Source: Sphingobacterium allocomposti
GTDB taxonomy: Bacteria; Bacteroidota; Bacteroidia; Sphingobacteriales; Sphingobacteriaceae
Length of the DNA: 64,000 nucleotides
Direction of reading: 5' to 3'
Assembly (NCBI RefSeq): GCF_008124885.1
Contig: NZ_VNHX01000026.1
Location: 1-64,000, forward strand
Under the pieces are notes generated by a model that was given only the letters and a program-made list of their open reading frames with translations, did no database searches and had not been told where the DNA came from. Below, in pieces: positions 58,993 to 64,000 of the stretch; the first letter of the stretch is position 1, and each line of letters opens with the position of its first letter. Made by a program: the position numbers and the translations under genes.

Positions 58993-60130
58993 GCCGTAAA
59001 GTCGTGGATTTGTAAAGTCGTAAAGTGAGAGGCTAATAGCGGATGGCAGATAGCGGATAGCAAATGGCAAATGGCAGATAGCTGTGGAGACGCAAGATCT
59101 TGCGTCTCAAATACTCACTACTCAAATCTCACTTCTAATTTCTGACTTCTCACTTCTTTATAGCCCCTCAACCCGGGGCGGGGTTTTACTTGGAAGGACC
59201 CAAGTAAACAAGGTCCTCCGGCCGAGGTTCTTGATGCTACCGTGCCTTATCCTAGCCTAAACCGTTCCAAACTCACTTCGTTCAGACAAGGAACGGTTTT
59301 TAACGGCTATTATGGCGGCCCGCTGACGCAGTCGAACCGATGCCGGTCCTTTCTGCCGTTAATAGGGGATGGCAAATAGCCGTAAGCCGTAAAGTCGTGG
59401 ATCTGTGAAGTCGTAAAGTGAGAGGTTAATAGCTATTGGCAGATAGCTGATGGCAGATAGCTGTGGAGACGCAAGATCTTGCGTCTCAAATACTCACTAC
59501 TCAAATCTCACTTCTAATATCTGATTTCTCACTTCTTTATAGCCCCTCAACCCGGGGCGGGGTTTTACTTGGAAGGACCCAAGTAAACAAGGTCCTTCGG
59601 CCGAGGTTCTTGATGCTACCGTGCCTTATCCTAGCCTAAACCGTTCCAAACTCACTTCGTTCAGACAAGGAACGGTTCTTGGCGGCTATTATGGCGGCCC
59701 GCTGACGCAGTCGAACCAATGCCGGTCCTTTCTGCCGCTAATAGGGGATGGCAAATGGCAGATGGCTATAAGCCGTAAAGGTGTTAATTTGTAAAGTCGT
59801 AAAGTGAGAGGCTAATAGCGGATGGCAGATAGCGGATAGCAAATGGCAAATGGCAGATAGCTGATGGCGAGTGGATATAAATCGTGAGGTTGTTTTTGAT
59901 AGCAACGAGCGTCATCTAACCATTCTAGCCCATCTAACTACTCTAAGTCTTATCCCCTAACCGTAAAGTTGTGGATTTGTAAAGTCGTAAAGTGACAGGC
60001 TAATAGCGGATGGCAAATGGCAGATGGCTGTGGAGACGCAAGATCTTGCGTCTCAAATACTCACTACTCCAAATCACGAATCACGAGAAGCGAATTTTTC
60101 AATACTCAAATCTCAAATCTCAAATTTCAC
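58991..60130. repeat. Tandem intergenic repeat units, locus 4, with three palindromes
   Basis: Two near-identical units run from 58991 and 59384, then partial units follow. From 59072 to 59377 the first unit matches 59451 to 59756 at an offset of exactly 379 bp; the left part of the unit (58991 and 59384) is offset by 393. The difference of 14 equals two heptamers. Each unit has the AAGCCGTAAAGTCGTGGAT block, GCAGATA words, the 22-bp palindrome (59087, 59466, and a later one at 60033), a GC-rich stretch with internal inverted repeats (ACTTGG...CCAAGT, AACCGTTCC...GGAACGGTT) and AATAGGGGATGGCAAAT. I see no gene or transposase. Confidence 0.9.
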
Positions 60131-60401
60131 TTCTGACTTCTCATTTCTATGTCCAAAAACTGGTTGCATCGACTATAGTTTGTGTTACAAATTGAGCTTT
60201 CACCAATTTTCTTTTGCTATACGATTCACTTATAGATAGATTTTTAGTTTTTTGGTTGTTTAAATTCGTAATTTCGGAATATTATTCTGTATTATATCGT
60301 TTTTGTGAATGAAATGTTAAGTTTTATCTATTTAGCTTTTCGTAATCTTTCAAGAAACTTCTTGTTTTTTTTTGAAAGTCTGAATGTTTTTTATGATAAA
60401 C

Positions 60402-60432
60402 TTGTAATAACAACTTTATAATCCTAAATTTG
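60402..60432 (+). promoter_or_regulatory. Promoter of the second SusC/SusD operon
   Basis: TTG (60402-60404) and TAAATTTG (60425-60432) are separated by 20 bp. The start would be near 60438, leaving a leader of about 180 bases before the SusC ATG. I see no terminator or riboswitch in that leader. Confidence 0.6.
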
Positions 60433-60621
60433 CTGCCCCTAATGCAGATTAGGTTACTACCCGAATTATAATTCTATTTTATCAAAAGAAATTGGCTTGG
60501 TCGGTATGTACTGACGGAGATCTGATCGTCTTTGATATAAAAGAATAATGGTCTTTGTTAAACGTGTACTCTTCCGTCAGGCTGTTGAGAAGAATATTAA
60601 TTAACAAATACTATAAATAAC

Positions 60622-63600
60622 ATGAATCAAAAATTACTCAGCTTTTTTCTGCTGTGTACGCTTTTTATCGGAGCGGCATACGGGCAGAATCGACAGGTGA
60701 CGGGTAGAGTGACCTCCGCGACGGATGGATCAGCGCTAGCTGGTGTTTCTGTTGCATTAGTGGGAAGTACAACCGCTACCCAGACGGATGAGAACGGTCG
60801 TTATACGATATCCGTTTCATCCAACGGAACGCTAACGTTTACTTATGTAGGGTATGCGTCGCAGCGGATTGCAGTAGGTAACCAATCTGTTGTGAATGTG
60901 GCACTGGTCGACGACCAGGAGACGTTAGAGGAAGTCGTTGTTCAGGTTCCTTACGGAACAGTAAAGAAGACGGCTTTTACGGGTTCAGAGTCAACCATCA
61001 CTTCCAAGACATTTGAGAAACAGCAGGTGGCGTCGTTCACAAAGGCGTTAGAAGGAACCGTGGCAGGTATTCAGGCTAATAATGGGGGTGGAGCTCCTGG
61101 TACCAGCGCAGATATCCGTATCAGAGGGATTGGTTCTGTAAACGCTAGTTCGTCGCCGTTGTACGTTATCGACGGAGTGCCTTACTCGGGTTCCAACGTT
61201 GCCATATCTACTGATGATATTGAGAGTACGACTGTGTTGAAGGATGCCGCGGCGACGGCGTTGTATGGATCACGTGCCGCCAACGGCGTGATCATGATTA
61301 CAACGAAGAAAGGGCGTTCAAACGCTCCTCGCCTCAACTTTACCGCTCGTTTAGGCTTTTTAAACCGTGCCATTCCCGAATATGATCGCGTTAGCATACC
61401 TGAATATTATGAGGGTATGTGGCACGCTACCCGTAATAGGCTGGCGGGAGGTAACCCTGCGAATATCACGGACGCGATTAACCAAAATGCATCAAACGCG
61501 TTAATCCCAGGTCTCCGTTATAATGCTACAGACCGCGCGGACAATGAAATCGTATTGCCAAACGGAGAGTTTAATCCCGCTGCGAAAATTCTTTATGCGG
61601 ACGATTGGCAGGATGTTCTGTTTGGAACGCCATTCAGACAGGATTACAACCTAAACTATTCCGGAGGATCAGAAAAATCAACGCACTATGTGTCATTAGG
61701 CTACTTAAACGAGCCGGGCTACGTGAAGTTCTCGGGTTATGAGCGCTTCAACGCAAGAGTAAATGTAGATTCAAAGATCAAAGACTGGTTGTCCTCGGGT
61801 ATAAACCTGGACGGAGCACTTGCCTATCAGGACAACGTGCAGTCGGGAGGAGGTACAACGACGATAAATCCTTTCTACTACACCCGTATGATGGGGCCTA
61901 TTTATCCGGTTTGGCAACGCGACCGGAGCGGTAACTTTGTCCTCAATGAATTGACAGGAGAACGTGAGCTGGACTGGGGCTTAAACTCTCAAATGGGCGC
62001 GAGACCATATGCGGGTAACTCCAACTTATTGGGGTCGTTGGCGCTGGATGAAAGAAGCGGAAAAATCGGGAATGTTAACTTTAATACGTACTTAGAAGCG
62101 CGTTTCTTAAAAGATTTTACGTTCAGAACTACCCTCGGAGGAAACTATTACAACCGTTACGGAACTACCTTTCAGAATCCGGAGTTCGGTGACGCACAGA
62201 ATGTGAGAGGACGTTCAACGAAAATCCAAAATAGACAGCTTTCTTTCACCTTCAACCAGGTATTGACGTATGACAAAACGTTTTTGGATGACCACAACTT
62301 AAATGTTATGGTTGGACACGAAAACTATCGGTTGGAGCGGAACTTTTTGTCGGCAACCCGTTCAGGGTTTCCATTTCCGGGCAATTCGGAACTAGCGCCT
62401 GCCGCTACATTGGAAGATGCTACTTCCTATGAGAACTATCACCGGATTGAAGGTTACTTTAGCCGGGTGAACTATACATACCTCGATAAGTATCTATTGT
62501 CCGGTAGTTTCCGTCGCGACGGAACCTCACGTTTCTATCCGGGAAGAAATGGTAACGGCAGCAACCAATGGGGTAATTTCTATTCTGTTGGAGCAGGATG
62601 GAGAATCAGTCAGGAAGATTTCCTAAAAGACGTAAGTTGGATTAACGAGCTTAAGCTGCGCGCAAGTTACGGTGAGCAAGGTAACGAAGGCGTGGTGCAG
62701 ACCCGCAGTTCAAATGAAACGGATCAGGAGAACCCAACCAACACGAATATAGATAATTTCTACGGTTGGCAAAGTTTATACGGCTACGGGTGGAACAACG
62801 TAAACATGCCGGGCGCTATTGTATCGTCATTGCCTAATGAAGGACTGAGCTGGGAGAAGAATAAGGCGGTTAATGTCGGATTGGACTTTACGTTGTTTAA
62901 CAGACGCATCGACGGTACAATCGAGTGGTATAACAGGGAGTCTACCAACCTTCTGTTCCAGGTTCCCCTGCCGATGTCTACAGGTATTACGTCGATCTGG
63001 CGGAACGTGGGTGCAATGTACAACCGCGGTTTTGACTTGCAGATCGGATATAATGCTATCCGTCGTACGGATTTCGACTGGAGAATCGACCTTAACTTAA
63101 GCCATTACAAAAACAGGATCACCAAACTTCCGGAAGAAAGCAGAGCTGATGGTATCATCAGTGGTACCAAAAAGCTGATGGAAGGCGAAGACTTGTACCA
63201 GTTTTGGTTGAGGGATTACGCAGGAGTTGATCCGAATAACGGCGATGCACTATGGTATATGGACGAATTGGATGAGAATAATAATGTTGTAGGCCGTACG
63301 ACAACGAATAACGTCAACAACGCAACGTATTACTACCATGGCTCGGCTATCCCTGATTTTGTGGGCGGGATGACAAACTCTTTCCGCTACAAACAGTTCG
63401 ACTTATCTGTCCTTTTAACATACCAGTTGGGCGGTAAGTTTTATGATGGAAATTATGCATCCTTGATGCATCAGGGCAGTTACGGTACGCACTGGCATAA
63501 AGACATTCTGGATGCGTGGAAGGCGCCTGGAGATATCACCGACGTACCTCGCCTTCAAAATAATATTGCTAGCGCAAACGCGGGTAACGCGGCATCTTCC

Positions 63601-63840
63601 AGATTCTTATTCGATGCCACATACCTCAATATTAAAAATATTACGTTGGGTTACAACTTTGATAAAGCAGGTATCTCGCGGTTTGGGTTATCAGGTTTAC
63701 GTCTGTTTGCAAACGTCGATAATGCAGCCATCTTCACGAAAAGAAGAGGTATGGATCCGCAACGGGCGTTTACCGGTACGGCAGACTATACCTACCCAAC
63801 CATGCGTAACTTCACTTTTGGTGTAACTATAGGTTTATAA
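60622..63840 (+). CDS. SusC/RagA-family TonB-linked outer-membrane transporter (second locus)
   Basis: The 1072-residue protein has a signal peptide ending near AAYGQ, a carboxypeptidase-D-like domain (QVTGRVTSATDGSALAGVSV, about 20-105), a plug (EEVVVQVPYGTVKKTAFTG, RIRGIGSVNASSSPLYVIDG, VLKDAAATALYGSRAANGVI) and a full beta-barrel ending FTFGVTIGL. It is the partner of the SusD-like protein that begins 12 bases downstream. No glycoside hydrolase is in the window nearby, so the glycan or other nutrient is unknown. By eye this locus is less AT-rich than the first SusCD pair. Confidence 0.96.
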   Translation: MNQKLLSFFLLCTLFIGAAYGQNRQVTGRVTSATDGSALAGVSVALVGSTTATQTDENGRYTISVSSNGTLTFTYVGYASQRIAVGNQSVVNVALVDDQETLEEVVVQVPYGTVKKTAFTGSESTITSKTFEKQQVASFTKALEGTVAGIQANNGGGAPGTSADIRIRGIGSVNASSSPLYVIDGVPYSGSNVAISTDDIESTTVLKDAAATALYGSRAANGVIMITTKKGRSNAPRLNFTARLGFLNRAIPEYDRVSIPEYYEGMWHATRNRLAGGNPANITDAINQNASNALIPGLRYNATDRADNEIVLPNGEFNPAAKILYADDWQDVLFGTPFRQDYNLNYSGGSEKSTHYVSLGYLNEPGYVKFSGYERFNARVNVDSKIKDWLSSGINLDGALAYQDNVQSGGGTTTINPFYYTRMMGPIYPVWQRDRSGNFVLNELTGERELDWGLNSQMGARPYAGNSNLLGSLALDERSGKIGNVNFNTYLEARFLKDFTFRTTLGGNYYNRYGTTFQNPEFGDAQNVRGRSTKIQNRQLSFTFNQVLTYDKTFLDDHNLNVMVGHENYRLERNFLSATRSGFPFPGNSELAPAATLEDATSYENYHRIEGYFSRVNYTYLDKYLLSGSFRRDGTSRFYPGRNGNGSNQWGNFYSVGAGWRISQEDFLKDVSWINELKLRASYGEQGNEGVVQTRSSNETDQENPTNTNIDNFYGWQSLYGYGWNNVNMPGAIVSSLPNEGLSWEKNKAVNVGLDFTLFNRRIDGTIEWYNRESTNLLFQVPLPMSTGITSIWRNVGAMYNRGFDLQIGYNAIRRTDFDWRIDLNLSHYKNRITKLPEESRADGIISGTKKLMEGEDLYQFWLRDYAGVDPNNGDALWYMDELDENNNVVGRTTTNNVNNATYYYHGSAIPDFVGGMTNSFRYKQFDLSVLLTYQLGGKFYDGNYASLMHQGSYGTHWHKDILDAWKAPGDITDVPRLQNNIASANAGNAASSRFLFDATYLNIKNITLGYNFDKAGISRFGLSGLRLFANVDNAAIFTKRRGMDPQRAFTGTADYTYPTMRNFTFGVTIGL

Positions 63841-63852
63841 TAGAAAGCAAAA

Positions 63853-64000
63853 ATGAGAACACTATATAAAGGAATAATGGCTGCGGCCTTGGCTTGTGCC
63901 CTGTTAGCTACCAGCTGTAAGAAAGACTATTTGGTGACCAATCCTACGGATAATGTAAGCGCGGATATTGTTTTTGAAACAACAGACGGCGCAATGGTCG
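63853..64000 (+). CDS. SusD-like lipoprotein (cut by window end)
   Basis: The frame opens at the ATG at 63853, 12 bases after the SusC stop, and stays open to the end of the window (49 codons). The first residues are a lipoprotein signal (MRTLYKGIMAAALACALLATSC with the lipidation Cys at residue 22), then KKDYLVTNPTDNVSADIVFE, the typical SusD N-terminus. The rest lies beyond the window. Confidence 0.92.
   Translation, partial: MRTLYKGIMAAALACALLATSCKKDYLVTNPTDNVSADIVFETTDGAMV

Overview
The window is chromosomal DNA from a Bacteroidota bacterium, most likely of the family Sphingobacteriaceae (Pedobacter/Sphingobacterium/Olivibacter type). The evidence is SusC/SusD outer-membrane pairs, a PorX response regulator, an LpxC-FabZ fusion, a YtxJ-type bacilliredoxin and promoters of the Bacteroidota pattern (TTG or TTTG, 19-21 bp, TAnnTTTG). 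The genus is an inference from gene content; I could not run a database search.

Bases 1-10400 look like an accessory island. They hold the 3' end of a zinc alcohol dehydrogenase behind a perfect 28-bp inverted repeat, an AraC regulator, a RhaM-type sugar mutarotase, a GH29 alpha-L-fucosidase and a SusC/SusD pair, which together form a small deoxysugar (fucoside) utilisation locus. Next come a susC gene cut off after its N-terminus and a tyrosine recombinase whose 3' end runs into that fragment. A tRNA-Glu with its own promoter and terminator marks the right edge. By eye this part is more AT-rich than the DNA to its right.

Bases 10700-26300 are core genes: a GH20 hexosaminidase, YtxJ, a secreted protein of unknown function, lumazine synthase (ribH), a membrane-anchored TPR protein, a CapD/FlaA1-type sugar dehydratase, an alanine-dehydrogenase-like protein followed by a secreted esterase and a TlpA thioredoxin, an ABC ATPase, an ECF sigma / anti-sigma-like / beta-barrel cassette, tsaE and porX.

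Bases 26700-42700 carry an HD phosphohydrolase, the lipid A block (lpxD, lpxC-fabZ, lpxA and an ABC ATPase), efp, 5-formyltetrahydrofolate cyclo-ligase, a phosphoserine phosphatase fused to what looks like a gutted SerA plus ACT domain, an SDR, an arginase-fold protein lacking several metal ligands, rmuC, ggt, an exonuclease-family protein, a MazG-like protein and dtd.

Bases 42700-64000 carry a TPP-riboswitch-controlled TonB receptor (probably thiamine uptake), an amidohydrolase, acylphosphatase, a flippase, dusB, tag, a DUF4271 protein, hemD, a JmjC-like cupin, a trp operon (trpE, a small chorismate-mutase-like gene, trpG, trpC), trmD and a second SusC/SusD pair cut by the window end.

The most interesting non-coding signals are three. 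The trp operon has a complete ribosome-mediated attenuator: a 25-codon leader with three consecutive Trp codons and a terminator whose 5' arm can pair with the leader. Four intergenic copies of a short hairpin are followed by a conserved box resembling AGTTTATGAGCTAATG, with different stem sequences. A family of intergenic repeats built on 7-bp words changes length in steps that are often multiples of 7 and carries four copies of a 22-bp perfect palindrome.
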